Source: Corynebacterium sp. ACRPO (lineage in GTDB: Bacteria; Actinomycetota; Actinomycetes; Mycobacteriales; Mycobacteriaceae). From it: a DNA stretch of 64,000 bases. Under the pieces are notes generated by a model. The model was not told where the DNA came from and did no database searches. It worked only from the letters and a program-made list of their open reading frames with translations. The number at the start of each line of letters is the position of its first letter. Position 1 is the stretch's first letter. The stretch spans positions 1-64,000 of the forward strand of contig NZ_JAKRNE010000009.1 of NCBI RefSeq assembly GCF_022347205.1, in the 5' to 3' direction. The position numbers were made by a program, and so were the translations under genes. This document shows, piece by piece, positions 33,858-45,499 of this stretch.

Positions 33858-34472
33858 ATGCTGATCAGCATCGAAGGCATCGACGGTGCCGGTAAAAATA
33901 CATTGGTCTCCGCACTTAAGGAGTCGTTGGACCGGCCCGTAGAGGTTATTGCCTTTCCGCGCTATGCAGACTCGATTCACGCGCAGCTAGCGCAGAAGGC
34001 ACTCTATGGAAAGATGGGTGACCTCACGGATTCGGCTTATGCCATGGCGACGCTATTCGCGTTGGATCGCTATGGCGTAAAGGACCAGCTGCAGCGCGCC
34101 AAGGAATCCGACACTGTGGTGCTACTGGATCGTTACGTGGCTTCCAATGCCGCGTATTCGGCGGCGCGGCTCGAAGACGATGCGGTGATGGAGTGGGTGC
34201 GCGATCTGGAATTTGGCACCCTCGGCCTGCCGGAGGCGGACCTGCAGGTGTATTTGGATACGGCGGTAGAGGTGGCGTCGGAAAGAGCGCAGGCACGAGC
34301 CCAAGCAGACGCCAGCCGGGAACGCGACCGCTACGAACGCGATGGTGGGTTGCAAGAACGCACCGCCGCAGCCTACCGGCGCTTGGCAGATGCGGGCTGG
34401 GGTGGACGCTGGATCGCTACCGCCGATGCGGATACTATTATTTCAGCGATAAAAGACCTTGTAGGAGAATAG
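33858..34472 (+). CDS. tmk: Thymidylate kinase
   Basis: 204 residues. Phosphorylates dTMP to dTDP. P-loop EGIDGAGKNT (residues 6-15; Asn14 replaces the more usual Ser/Thr), LLDRYVASNAAY (the DR(Y/H) substrate motif) and a lid region rich in Arg (SRERDRYER). Typical length. Immediately precedes mtrA, as in other corynebacteria and mycobacteria. GAAGGGAAG lies upstream of the ATG. Confidence 0.93.
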   Translation: MLISIEGIDGAGKNTLVSALKESLDRPVEVIAFPRYADSIHAQLAQKALYGKMGDLTDSAYAMATLFALDRYGVKDQLQRAKESDTVVLLDRYVASNAAYSAARLEDDAVMEWVRDLEFGTLGLPEADLQVYLDTAVEVASERAQARAQADASRERDRYERDGGLQERTAAAYRRLADAGWGGRWIATADADTIISAIKDLVGE

Positions 34473-34475
34473 AAC

Positions 34476-35168
34476 GTGGCGCCCAAGATTTTGGTTGTCG
34501 ATGACGATCCGGCTATCTCAGAGATGCTGACCATTGTGCTCGAGTCCGAAGGACTCAAGCCCATTCCGGTCATGGACGGCAATGACGCCGTGCCTGCCTT
34601 TGAGCAGCACGAGCCGGACCTCATCCTGTTGGACCTCATGCTTCCGGGCATGAACGGCGTAGATATTTGCCGTGCCATCCGCCGTGAATCCTCCGTGCCC
34701 ATCGTTATGCTGACCGCCAAGACCGATACGGTTGATGTGGTACTCGGCCTTGAATCCGGCGCGGATGATTACATCACCAAGCCATTCAAGCCCAAGGAAC
34801 TCATCGCCCGCATCCGTGCGCGCCTGCGTCGCACCGATTCTGCGGAATCTGAAATCCTGGAGGTTGCGGACCTTGTCATTGATGTGCCGGAACATACCGT
34901 TCGCCGCACCGATGGCACCGAGCTGAACCTGACCCCGCTGGAGTTTGACCTGCTGCTGGAGATGGCGCGCCGCCCCGGCCAAGTACACACGCGTGAATCG
35001 CTGTTGGAATCCGTGTGGGGCTATCGCAATGCTTCTGATACCCGCTTGGTAAACGTGCACGTCCAGCGCCTGCGTGCCAAGATCGAGCACGATCCGGAAG
35101 ATCCGCAGATTGTGCTGACCGTGCGCGGTGTGGGGTATAAGACCGGCAAGGCCGGCGCCGGGGAGTAA
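34476..35168 (+). CDS. mtrA: Response regulator MtrA (OmpR family)
   Basis: 230 residues. Receiver domain with acidic pocket DDD at 9-11, phosphoacceptor Asp53 in LLDLMLPGMNG and the conserved Lys in TKPFKPKEL, then a winged-helix DNA-binding domain (LTPLEFDLLLEMARRPGQ, later NVHVQRLRAKIE). MtrA controls osmoprotection and cell-wall hydrolase genes. GTG start, three bases after the tmk stop, with TAGGAG upstream. Part of tmk-mtrA-mtrB-lpqB. Confidence 0.96.
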   Translation: MAPKILVVDDDPAISEMLTIVLESEGLKPIPVMDGNDAVPAFEQHEPDLILLDLMLPGMNGVDICRAIRRESSVPIVMLTAKTDTVDVVLGLESGADDYITKPFKPKELIARIRARLRRTDSAESEILEVADLVIDVPEHTVRRTDGTELNLTPLEFDLLLEMARRPGQVHTRESLLESVWGYRNASDTRLVNVHVQRLRAKIEHDPEDPQIVLTVRGVGYKTGKAGAGE

Positions 35169-35236
35169 GGATCATCGGCATCATTGAGCGGCTAAGGCGC
35201 ATTCGAGACGCCTTCATTACAACGTGGCGCACCTCT

Positions 35237-37015
35237 TTGCAGGCGCGCGTCATTGGCATGATCTTGGTCGCCTCCTCGGTGGTCATGATCATCTTGGCCT
35301 ACGCGTTGGTGTCCGTGCTCACCCAGCGCCTGGTCAGCCAGAAAGAAGACGTGGCCCAACAGGAGCTGGAGCGCGCCCGCACGGCCGTGGAACAGCAGAT
35401 CGATGCCACCAGTTCTGCTAACTCCGTCCAGGTACGTATTAACTCTGCGCGTGCTGCGTTGGGCCAGCTCTCCGCCCAGCCGGGCGATACCCAGACGGTT
35501 TATGAGCCAGTCATCGTGGTGGAAAACCAGGATGGCTCTGTTACCACTTCGCCCGAGGATTTCCCGGTGCCGGATCAGTTGCGGGAGATGGTGGATCAAG
35601 GCCAGATTGCGCAGCAGTATTTCCCGGCGCCGCGCGAAAATGGTGATCACTACAACGCCTTGCTGGTAGGCACGCCTACCGATACCGATATTCCCCATAC
35701 GCAGGTCTACTTGGCGTTGTCCATGGAATCGGAAGAATCCACCATGGCGTTGATGCGCGGTCTGCTTTCGGCGGCCGGTGTGGTCGTCGTGGTGCTGCTG
35801 GTGGGCATTGCCTGGCTAGCTACCCAGCAGGTAATTACGCCAATTCGCTCGGCCTCGCGCATTGCGCAGCGCTTGGCGGCGGGTCATTTGAAGGAGCGCA
35901 TGGCCGTCGATAGCGATGATGAGATGGGTCGCTTGGCCGCGTCCTTCAATAACATGGCCGATAAGCTTTCCTCCCAAATTGCACAGCTGGAGGAGTACGG
36001 CGATTTGCAGCGCCAGTTTACTTCTGACGTCTCCCATGAGCTGCGCACCCCATTGACCACCGTGCGCATGGCCGCGGACATGATTGAGGCGGAGAGCGAT
36101 AGCCTGCCGTACGGCGCCCAGCGCGCTTCCCGCTTGATGTCGAGCGAACTCGACCGCTTCGAGGAATTGCTCGCGGACTTGCTGGAGATTTCTCGCCACG
36201 ATGCTGGTGTGGCGGATTTGTCTACGGCAGCCATTGATCTGCGCTCGTGTGTGGAGGCGGCCTACGGGCAGGTGGAGCATTTGGCCCGCGAGCTCGACGT
36301 GGAGGTCCAGCTCAACCTGCCGGAGGAGCGCATCGGAGTCGAGGCCGATTCCCGCCGCCTTGAGCGCATCTTGCGCAACCTACTGGCCAATGCCATTGAC
36401 CACTCGGAGGGCAATCCAGTGGCGGTAGACATCGCAGCCACGGACACTGCGGTGGGCGTTACCGTTACGGACCATGGCGTGGGCTTAAAACCTGGCCAGG
36501 AAGAGCTGGTATTCAACCGCTTCTGGCGTGCGGATTCTTCCCGCAAACGCCATTCTGGCGGCACCGGTTTGGGCTTGGCTATCGCCCGCGAGGATGCCGT
36601 CCTGCACGGCGGCACGCTAGATGCCACCGGTTACGAGGGATTTGGTTCTCGCTTCCGCCTTATCATTCCGCGGACCCCGAATACCGAGGTGGGCGAGGCC
36701 CCCATCGCTGTGGAGATTCCCGGCGCACCCGTCACCAGCACTGCGGACGGTAGCGAGCTGGCAGAACCCGAAGCTGAAGCTCCAGAAGCACAGGACACTG
36801 GCGTCGCCGCGCCGGATGCTGGGCCTGCCTCGGCAACGCCGGCCATTTCCTCGGGCATGAGCTCGCCGCACGTCGACAAGAGCGAAAAAGGCACCGATGG
36901 CGAGGCGGAGGGCGATGGCATCCTCTGGCCTTCGGAACGCGAACTTAACCGCGGCGCGGCCGCCCCAGACAGGCGCGCCTATAAGGCCCCGGACTTTGAG
37001 GGTAGGAGGAAGTAA
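35237..37015 (+). CDS. mtrB: Sensor histidine kinase MtrB
   Basis: 592 residues from the TTG at 35237. Two membrane helices (about residues 5-27 and about 175-195) enclose an extracytoplasmic sensor. HAMP follows, then the H-box TSDVSHELRTPLTTVRM, N-box RNLLANAIDHSEGN, G-boxes DHGVGL and GGTGLGLAIAREDA, and an acidic Pro/Ala tail. The frame stays open upstream to 35141, reading IIERLRRIRDAFITTWRTS. The true start may therefore be about 19 codons earlier, but no ATG, GTG or TTG exists there, only ATC/ATT. Partner of MtrA and LpqB. Confidence 0.92.
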   Translation: MQARVIGMILVASSVVMIILAYALVSVLTQRLVSQKEDVAQQELERARTAVEQQIDATSSANSVQVRINSARAALGQLSAQPGDTQTVYEPVIVVENQDGSVTTSPEDFPVPDQLREMVDQGQIAQQYFPAPRENGDHYNALLVGTPTDTDIPHTQVYLALSMESEESTMALMRGLLSAAGVVVVVLLVGIAWLATQQVITPIRSASRIAQRLAAGHLKERMAVDSDDEMGRLAASFNNMADKLSSQIAQLEEYGDLQRQFTSDVSHELRTPLTTVRMAADMIEAESDSLPYGAQRASRLMSSELDRFEELLADLLEISRHDAGVADLSTAAIDLRSCVEAAYGQVEHLARELDVEVQLNLPEERIGVEADSRRLERILRNLLANAIDHSEGNPVAVDIAATDTAVGVTVTDHGVGLKPGQEELVFNRFWRADSSRKRHSGGTGLGLAIAREDAVLHGGTLDATGYEGFGSRFRLIIPRTPNTEVGEAPIAVEIPGAPVTSTADGSELAEPEAEAPEAQDTGVAAPDAGPASATPAISSGMSSPHVDKSEKGTDGEAEGDGILWPSERELNRGAAAPDRRAYKAPDFEGRRK

Positions 37016-37017
37016 GC

Positions 37018-38751
37018 GTGTTGAGAGCGAACTATCGCAAGACCGCGGTTGTCGGCACCGCAGCGGCCGTGCTTTTCGTCAGCGGTTGTTCCACGCTGCC
37101 GAATAACACCGGCCCGCAAGTAGTCGGTACCTACCAACAGCAAGAGGACGGCCCTGAAGAAGTCATTGCACCGCAACCGGGCGATGATCCTGACTTGACG
37201 TTGCGCGATTTCTACCAGGCTTCCGCCGTGCCGGGAAACGACCATGAGGTCGCGCGCGGCTTTCTGACGGATAACGCCCGGGAAGCCTGGGACGCCAGCG
37301 GTGACGTGATGGTGGTCGATAGCTTGGACATCGTTACCGCGCCCGCTAGTAAGCAAAGCTCGAGGGATAATGAGCGCGCCTTCACGGTGCGCGGCACCAT
37401 CATCGGCCGCCTGAAATCCGGCGGTGCGTACGTGCCGGAAAATGAGGGCTACGAGGCCGTCATCTACATGAAGATGCAAGACGATAGGTGGCGCGTCGAT
37501 GGCTTGCCGGCCGGAGTAGTAATGGAGCGCAATGAAATGCGCAATCACTACACCCCGCAATCGTTGTACTTCTTTAAGCAGAGCAACGATGTGCTGGTTC
37601 CAGACCGCCGCTGGCTGTATAAGGGCGGCGAACAATCGGAGTCGACGCTCCTTACGCTGTTGATGGAGGGACCTTCATCTAGCATTGCGCCCGCTACCCG
37701 GCGGGCAGCGGGGGAGAATGTCACTTTCGCCGGCTATGACCGCGAACAGGGCTACCAATTCGAGGGCCTTGCTGACCTAGACGCCCAAGATCGCACGCTC
37801 TTTGCAGCCCAGCTAGTGTGGACGCTCACGGAAGCCGGCCATACCGGCCCCTTCAAGGTCAAAGCCGATGGCGGTGACTTGGTGGAGGGTATGGATAGCC
37901 TGAGCGTGGATGACTTCGCGGACTATAACCCGGAGGAAAGCAGCACCTCTTTGTCTAAGCTCTACGCCCTCAATGAGGGCAACCTGCTCGAGGTGGACGA
38001 TGGCGTGGCCGAGCCGGTCAAGTCCACTCTGGGCAGTAGCGGCGACGTGCAATCCGTGGATGTTGCCGATAGCGGCCTCGTTGCGGCAGTGCGCCGCAAA
38101 TCCAATAATGACTTCTCGCTGCAGATAGGCGAGCTTGACGGCCAACTGCAGGATTCGGTGGAGGGCCCCACACTGGCACGGCCGACCTTCGAGTACAACG
38201 GGCAAGCCGCCTGGACCGTGGTTGATGGCGATCGCATCGTGCGCGTGGTGCGTTCCAAGACTACAGGTCGCATCTCCGAATCCGAGGTGGATGCCCGCAG
38301 CATCGACGATATCGAGGGCGAAATCTCCGTCATCCGCTTGTCCCATAGCGGTGCGCGCGTGGCCATGATTATTGATGGCCACGTGTACATCGCGGCCGTT
38401 GCTCAATCCAGCAGCGGCGATAAGCGCATCGTCAACGCCCGCGAGGTTGGCCCCGAAGTATCCGGTTCGGCACTATCGCTGGACTGGAATGCGGATGGCT
38501 CGCTCATCGTGGGTACTTCCTCGAGCCAGTCGCCCGTCTGGCGCATTGAGCAGGATGGTTCTTCGGCGTCGACCATGCCTACCGGTAATATCACCGCCCC
38601 CGTGGTGGCCGTGGCAACCTCGCCCACGAAGCTCTTTATTACTGATTCGCACGCAATGCTGGAGCTTCCTTCCACCGTCATGGACGAAACCAATTGGCGC
38701 GAGGTCTCCGGCCTGCAGGGTCGGCGTTCTTCCCCTATCGTTTCTAATTAG
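37018..38751 (+). CDS. lpqB: Lipoprotein LpqB, MtrAB accessory factor
   Basis: 577 residues. Lipoprotein signal with lipobox VSGC (Cys24), then a GerMN-like domain (about residues 200-300) and a C-terminal beta-propeller-like domain. LpqB binds the extracellular part of MtrB and tunes MtrA phosphorylation, affecting division and envelope hydrophobicity in mycobacteria. GTG start two bases after the mtrB stop, with GTAGGAGGAAG upstream, so translation is coupled. The family is always found in this position. Confidence 0.93.
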   Translation: MLRANYRKTAVVGTAAAVLFVSGCSTLPNNTGPQVVGTYQQQEDGPEEVIAPQPGDDPDLTLRDFYQASAVPGNDHEVARGFLTDNAREAWDASGDVMVVDSLDIVTAPASKQSSRDNERAFTVRGTIIGRLKSGGAYVPENEGYEAVIYMKMQDDRWRVDGLPAGVVMERNEMRNHYTPQSLYFFKQSNDVLVPDRRWLYKGGEQSESTLLTLLMEGPSSSIAPATRRAAGENVTFAGYDREQGYQFEGLADLDAQDRTLFAAQLVWTLTEAGHTGPFKVKADGGDLVEGMDSLSVDDFADYNPEESSTSLSKLYALNEGNLLEVDDGVAEPVKSTLGSSGDVQSVDVADSGLVAAVRRKSNNDFSLQIGELDGQLQDSVEGPTLARPTFEYNGQAAWTVVDGDRIVRVVRSKTTGRISESEVDARSIDDIEGEISVIRLSHSGARVAMIIDGHVYIAAVAQSSSGDKRIVNAREVGPEVSGSALSLDWNADGSLIVGTSSSQSPVWRIEQDGSSASTMPTGNITAPVVAVATSPTKLFITDSHAMLELPSTVMDETNWREVSGLQGRRSSPIVSN

Positions 38752-38787
38752 CCGCCAGAGGGCCTGTGCGGCTGGGGAGATGCAAGT

Positions 38788-39414
38788 ATGGGCTTGGGGG
38801 AGCTTATTTTTCCGCGTGCGTGCGCTGGGTGCGGCGCGCCGGGTGAGGTCTTGTGCCCACAGTGCCGCTATCACTTGCGGCAGCCGCCCTACATGGTGGC
38901 GCGACGCCGGCCGCTGGGCGCGCCTGTCTATGCTCTCGGCCCCTATTCCGATATTCGCCGCCGCATCATCATTGGCATGAAGGAGCGTGGCAATCGGCCG
39001 GTGCGCGAGTATGTGGGGGCCGTCTTCGCGGCCGGGCTGGCTCATTTGAGCGCCCGCGGCGATATCCCGCGCGAGTACACCCTCGTTCCCGCGCCTACTC
39101 GGCCGCGTTCGGCGCGGGCACGCGGGGGAGATCCGGTGTCCGCTGTGTGTCACGCCGCGGCGCAGCACCAGCGCGTGGGCGTGTGCGCGGCGCTTACTAT
39201 GGGCCAGTCCACCGCGGACCAGTCCGAGCTCAACGCGCAGGATAGGTGGGCCAACCTGCAGGGCCGAGTCCGCGTGCGCGTGCCTATTGCTCGGGCGCCT
39301 GCGCTGCTTGCCGACGACGTCATTACCACCGGCGCCACCCTTGCCGCCAGCATCGCCGCCCTGCAGGCCACGGGTGTAGAAGTCTGCGGGGCATTGGTCT
39401 TTGCGGATGCCTAG
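38788..39414 (+). CDS. ComF-family phosphoribosyltransferase-like protein
   Basis: 208 residues. Zinc-finger N-terminus CAGCGAPGEVLCPQC (two CxxC pairs) and C-terminal phosphoribosyltransferase motif LLADDVITTGATL. ComF proteins are needed for single-stranded DNA uptake in competent bacteria, but are present in most actinobacteria where competence is unproven. The DNA coding for LLADD is one of the copies of the 10-mer described in the findings. Follows lpqB by 36 bases. Confidence 0.9.
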   Translation: MGLGELIFPRACAGCGAPGEVLCPQCRYHLRQPPYMVARRRPLGAPVYALGPYSDIRRRIIIGMKERGNRPVREYVGAVFAAGLAHLSARGDIPREYTLVPAPTRPRSARARGGDPVSAVCHAAAQHQRVGVCAALTMGQSTADQSELNAQDRWANLQGRVRVRVPIARAPALLADDVITTGATLAASIAALQATGVEVCGALVFADA

Positions 39415-39558
39415 ATAGGGCTCCTTCCTACCCTCGAGGTGGGGGAGCGGATAGAAAACCACCCTCTCAGGTCATAACCAGTGCTATCATGAGGAGTGTC
39501 ACAGAGAGATAGTTACTGTGATTGATTCTAGTCCCCACTACTCAAGGGAGGCATCTCA

Positions 39559-40203
39559 ATGTCCCAGCCAAACAAAGCTCAGGTAACGATTACGGGTCGC
39601 AACGTCGAGGTTCCCGAACACTTCCAAGAGCGAGTTAATGACAAGCTGGCCAAGATTGAACGCCTTGACCCCACCCTGACCTTCTTCCATGTGGAGCTAC
39701 AGCACGAACCAAACCCGCGTCGTGACTCCGAAGCGGAGCGCATTCAGATTACCGCTACCGGTAAGGGGCACATTGCCCGCGCCGAAGCCAAGGAAGATTC
39801 CTTCTACGCAGCGCTTGAAACCGCCTTGGGCAAGATGGAACGCTCCCTGCGCAAGGTGAAGGTGCGCCGTGAAAACGTCAAGAGTGGTCACCGGGCGCAA
39901 AAGGGCACCGGCGAGATTGCCGCTGAAATGGTTGCGCAAGCCGAGGCTGAGCGCGCAAAAGAAGAGCGTTACGTCGACCCCTATGCTGAGACCGTGGAGG
40001 ACGTTCGACCAGGCCAGATCGTGCGTACCAAGGAGCACCCGGCTACCCCGATGAGCGTGGATGATGCCTTGAGCGAGATGGAGCTGGTGGGCCACGACTT
40101 CTTCCTCTTTGTCAACGAGGAGAACAATAAGCCGTCCGTGGTCTACCGCCGCCACGCCTACGACTACGGCATTATCTCCCTGTCGGAAGACGCTGAAGCT
40201 TAA
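39559..40203 (+). CDS. hpf: Ribosome hibernation-promoting factor, long form
   Basis: 214 residues. N-terminal S30AE/RaiA domain (KAQVTITGRNVEVPEHFQER, HVELQHEPNPRRDSEAERIQ) that occupies the decoding centre, a linker, and a C-terminal dimerisation domain (IVRTKEHPATPMSVDDALSE, FFLFVNEENNKPSVVYRRH) that joins two 70S ribosomes into 100S particles. Length is that of long HPF. AAGGGAGG precedes the ATG. Long 5' leader (about 140 bases) with promoter-like elements. Confidence 0.95.
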   Translation: MSQPNKAQVTITGRNVEVPEHFQERVNDKLAKIERLDPTLTFFHVELQHEPNPRRDSEAERIQITATGKGHIARAEAKEDSFYAALETALGKMERSLRKVKVRRENVKSGHRAQKGTGEIAAEMVAQAEAERAKEERYVDPYAETVEDVRPGQIVRTKEHPATPMSVDDALSEMELVGHDFFLFVNEENNKPSVVYRRHAYDYGIISLSEDAEA

Positions 40204-40229
40204 AGAAGCTTCTACTTCTCTTAGCTAAC

Positions 40230-40257
40230 GACCCTGCTGCGAGTATGCAGCGGGGTC
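40230..40257 (+). terminator. Terminator of hpf
   Basis: GACCCTGCTGC/GCAGCGGGGTC with one T-G position and a 6-base loop. No strong T run, so moderate. Confidence 0.55.
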
Positions 40258-40280
40258 GAATGTGTGGTTAGGGGAGGGGG

Positions 40281-40290
40281 CGTCGGCAAG
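40281..40290. repeat. Intergenic copy of the 10-mer CTTGCCGACG (reverse orientation)
   Basis: Second non-coding copy, between hpf and secA. On the minus strand it reads CTGCTTGCCGACGCCCCC, matching the extended consensus well. Confidence 0.6.
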
Positions 40291-40428
40291 CAGGTTGCGG
40301 GGGATATACAGGCTGAACGGAGGCTGTGCGCCCGCCCTTTGTGCTAGGCGGGAGATGCTTTGTGAAAGCGAGTGAGTACAATAGCGACGAGTTAACTTTA
40401 TTGTCGCGACTAGAAGGACTAACTAACC

Positions 40429-43014
<2,586 letters not shown>

Positions 43015-43036
43015 GCTTCGGCGTCCTTCTTCCCAA

Positions 43037-43085
43037 CCCCGCCCCGCCCCCGCTTGTGATAGTGGGAGCGGGGCGGGTTTCTTTT
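43037..43085 (+). terminator. Terminator of secA
   Basis: C-rich arm (CCCCGCCCCGCCCC) pairing with GGGAGCGGGGCGGG, then TTTCTTTT. Confidence 0.85.
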
Positions 43086-43155
43086 CAGGAAAGAATGAGT
43101 AGAATATAAGGAACCTGTCCATCCTGCTTATTTCCTGTGAGGAACTCCACTGACG

Positions 43156-43974
43156 ATGCGCCGCCGCTCTTTGCGTCTCGGTATTACGACGCTCCTGTCT
43201 GCCACCTTGCTCGGTGGCGCCACGCCGGCCGTGGCCTATGAGGCGCAGCGTGATTCTGCCACCTCGTTGCGCATCATTTTGGATTCGGGCGAAAAAATTG
43301 AGCAGGATAACGCAGCTGCGGCCATCCTGGCCATTGCTACCCAGCGCAAGGAAGCATTGGTGGCCGATGGAATTTTGTCCCAGGATAAGGCGGACGCCGC
43401 CTTCGAGTACTACTTTGGCAAAGCCCGGCTCAATACCGCGCGTACCGATGGCAATATCTATTCCACGCCGCTGGACTTCCCGTGGGAGCCAGAGGAGCGG
43501 ACGCAATCCCTAGACGGCAAGCAGTACACCGAAGCGGCCGTACTGGACTACCTCGATATGCTGGGCGCCAATTACGCCCAGGCGGTAATTCGCGCCGAGC
43601 TGGGTGAGTTTACCAAGGAAGTGCCGCAGGCCCCCTCCGGCAAAGCGGCGCCCTCTCCGCGTGCCCAGCTGCCGACCATCGGGGATACAGGCTCCGCCTT
43701 CCCATATGAGTTTCCGGCCTATGCGGCGGCGCTGCGCGATATTGTCACCATCACCAAGCAGGTCAATGCACCCCTAGAGTGGGCCGCCGCGTCGCACCAT
43801 ACTGCAGGATCCGTGCCCGCGGATGCGACGGCGGACGAGCATTCCGGTCTATCCGCCTTTGAAGGCGGCCTCCTAGCCACCGGTTTAGCGGCGCTGACCA
43901 GCGCCGCCGGATTCGGATGGTCCGCGCTCGATTGGTCCGACATCCTTTCTCACCTGGGCCAGTTCTTTTCCTAG
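43156..43974 (+). CDS. Secreted protein of unknown function
   Basis: 272 residues. Basic N-terminus and hydrophobic core (MRRRSLRLGITTLLSATLL) with an AVA-Y cleavage site near residue 27 mark a Sec signal peptide. The mature part is mostly helical and acidic, with a Gly/Ala-rich hydrophobic segment close to the C-terminus (GGLLATGLAALTSAAGFGWSA) that could be membrane-associated. No Cys in the mature protein and no known motif. Its own promoter region follows the secA terminator. Confidence 0.8.
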   Translation: MRRRSLRLGITTLLSATLLGGATPAVAYEAQRDSATSLRIILDSGEKIEQDNAAAAILAIATQRKEALVADGILSQDKADAAFEYYFGKARLNTARTDGNIYSTPLDFPWEPEERTQSLDGKQYTEAAVLDYLDMLGANYAQAVIRAELGEFTKEVPQAPSGKAAPSPRAQLPTIGDTGSAFPYEFPAYAAALRDIVTITKQVNAPLEWAAASHHTAGSVPADATADEHSGLSAFEGGLLATGLAALTSAAGFGWSALDWSDILSHLGQFFS

Positions 43975-43996
43975 GCGCTAAGCCCTGCCCGCTGAG

Positions 43997-44404
43997 TTAG
44001 AGTAAGCGGAACGACGTTAAACCGGTGGGGCTTGCCGATCCCGTAAATGCATGCTGCTGTTGGCCTATGTAGGCGGAGCCAAAGTACTCGCCATTGGACC
44101 GCGCATGCAGGCTGGTCAATTGCAGTCTGTCCGTGGCATAGGGGCTTGTGCGCCGCCGCACCCACGATCCAATGTGCAGGCGGATGGCATCGGAATAGCG
44201 CGCGGAATTGAGATGGGCTAGCGGGCGATAACCGGCGGCTACCTCGAGCGCAAAGACTACCCAGCCTTGGATGCGGTGTTGGGCGGCGACTTCCGCGGAC
44301 GTCGGCAAGCGGCCATAGCGCACGCGGTGGGGCGCAATGAAGAGTTTGAGGTGCGAGTAGCCGGGGATGGGCTCGTACATGGTGGGGAAGTAATGCTCCT
44401 GCAT
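43997..44404 (-). CDS. Rv3235-family protein
   Basis: 135 residues. The segment HRIQGWVVFALEVAAGYRPLAHLNSARYSD, with R-x-x-P-x-x-x-L, and the end with alternating beta strands match the actinobacterial Rv3235/DUF6459 pattern (AxxEVLAGRRPxxQLRRWT). Function unknown. Synteny with secA agrees. The start at 44404 is uncertain: an in-frame ATG at 44380 is possible. Convergent with the secreted protein gene. Confidence 0.75.
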   Translation of the reverse strand: MQEHYFPTMYEPIPGYSHLKLFIAPHRVRYGRLPTSAEVAAQHRIQGWVVFALEVAAGYRPLAHLNSARYSDAIRLHIGSWVRRRTSPYATDRLQLTSLHARSNGEYFGSAYIGQQQHAFTGSASPTGLTSFRLL

Positions 44405-44556
44405 AAGGACAGGAGGCGGACGCGTGATAATTGTCTCATGCCCGCCCCAACCCCGCCATTTCTGAGGGTTTCCTGAAAGGGGTGGGCGCGAATGCGCGCG
44501 TGGTTCGCTATACTCTCGGGGAGTTAAATAGAATCGTAACCAAAGGATTTAAGTAC

Positions 44557-44967
44557 ATGCGTGGTCTAATCGTTGACTATGTCGGCGTCCTTGACGGCAC
44601 CGAAGAAGACAACCGTCGGTGGAAGGCGCTGCTGGCCGCCGCCAAGGCAAATGGCGCAGCAACCGCCATCCTGTCCAATGACCCAGGCGGACCAGGTGCA
44701 GAGCACATCCGCGAGTGGGAGTACCGCGGAAACGTCGACGCAGTCGTTCTCTCCGGCGAGGTGGGGGCGGAAAAGCCAGAGGTTGCAGCCTTCCAAGCGG
44801 CAGCGGATGCCCTTGAGTTGCCGCTCAATGATTGTGTCATGGTTGATGATTCCATTCTCAACGTTCGCGCGGCCGTAGAGGCAGGCATGGTCGGCTTCTT
44901 GTACACGAGCTTCGACCGCGTGTCCGTAGAAATTCAGGCAGTCTTCGATATTGAAGGTGAGTTTTAG
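44557..44967 (+). CDS. HAD-like hydrolase family protein with a degenerate active site
   Basis: 136 residues. HAD motifs II-IV are recognisable (AILSNDP; GAEKPEVAAF; VMVDDSILNVRAAVEAGM). The first motif reads VDYVGVLDG: the nucleophile Asp7 is present, but the general acid/base Asp two residues later is Val. The cap domain is missing, as in HAD-IA short forms. Phosphatase activity is therefore questionable. Its stop overlaps the GTG of the DUF6912 gene, so the two are translated together. Confidence 0.8.
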   Translation: MRGLIVDYVGVLDGTEEDNRRWKALLAAAKANGAATAILSNDPGGPGAEHIREWEYRGNVDAVVLSGEVGAEKPEVAAFQAAADALELPLNDCVMVDDSILNVRAAVEAGMVGFLYTSFDRVSVEIQAVFDIEGEF

Positions 44968-45482
44968 TGGCTAAAGCCCGCGTTTACATCCCTGCGACCT
45001 ACGCCATGCTGGCGGAGCTGGAAGAAACCGGCTCCCTGTCCGCGCGCTCCGGCTGGGGCTTTATGGTAACCCCTGCGCTGCAGGAGTTCTATACCGAGGG
45101 CGATGAAGAAGAAATTGCCTACTCGGCCTTCCTTGAGGCCTCTATGGCCTCCATGCGCCTTTTGGCCATTGGCGATGAAGAGAAGTTCCCGCACCGCCGC
45201 GTGGTTATCTCGGTAGACTTGGATGATTCTGTCCTCACCCCGCGCCCGGATATGGGCGAGCCGGTGGTAGAGCTTAAGCCAGCGCAGTTCAGCAAGGACG
45301 ACCTAGCGGCCGTCCACGTGGATATTGCGGAGTCCGAGGAAACCACCGCAAAGGCCATCGAGGCCATCGATACCGCGGACCTTGGTGATGAGGATGCGGA
45401 GCTGGCCGTGGGCGATGCACTGGATAAGTTCATGGCCTTTTATCACCCGACCGAGCTGCCGTTCCTCGTAGAACTGCTCTAA
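44967..45482 (+). CDS. DUF6912 family protein
   Basis: 171 residues. ARVYIPATYAMLAELEETG, then GFMVTPALQEFYTEGDEEE and ASMASMRLLAIGDEEKFPHRRVVISVDLDD match the actinobacterial DUF6912 pattern (V-Y-x-P-A-T, ..DEEELEY.., ..RRVVI..D). Function unknown; consistently linked to the small HAD-like gene. GTG start overlapping the preceding stop. Confidence 0.85.
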   Translation: MAKARVYIPATYAMLAELEETGSLSARSGWGFMVTPALQEFYTEGDEEEIAYSAFLEASMASMRLLAIGDEEKFPHRRVVISVDLDDSVLTPRPDMGEPVVELKPAQFSKDDLAAVHVDIAESEETTAKAIEAIDTADLGDEDAELAVGDALDKFMAFYHPTELPFLVELL

Positions 45483-45499
45483 TTACTTAAGGAGACAAT

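Noticed and set aside
38473..39462. A 329-codon open frame antisense to lpqB/comF
   Set aside because: Crosses the boundary of two recognised genes on the other strand and has no recognisable domain.
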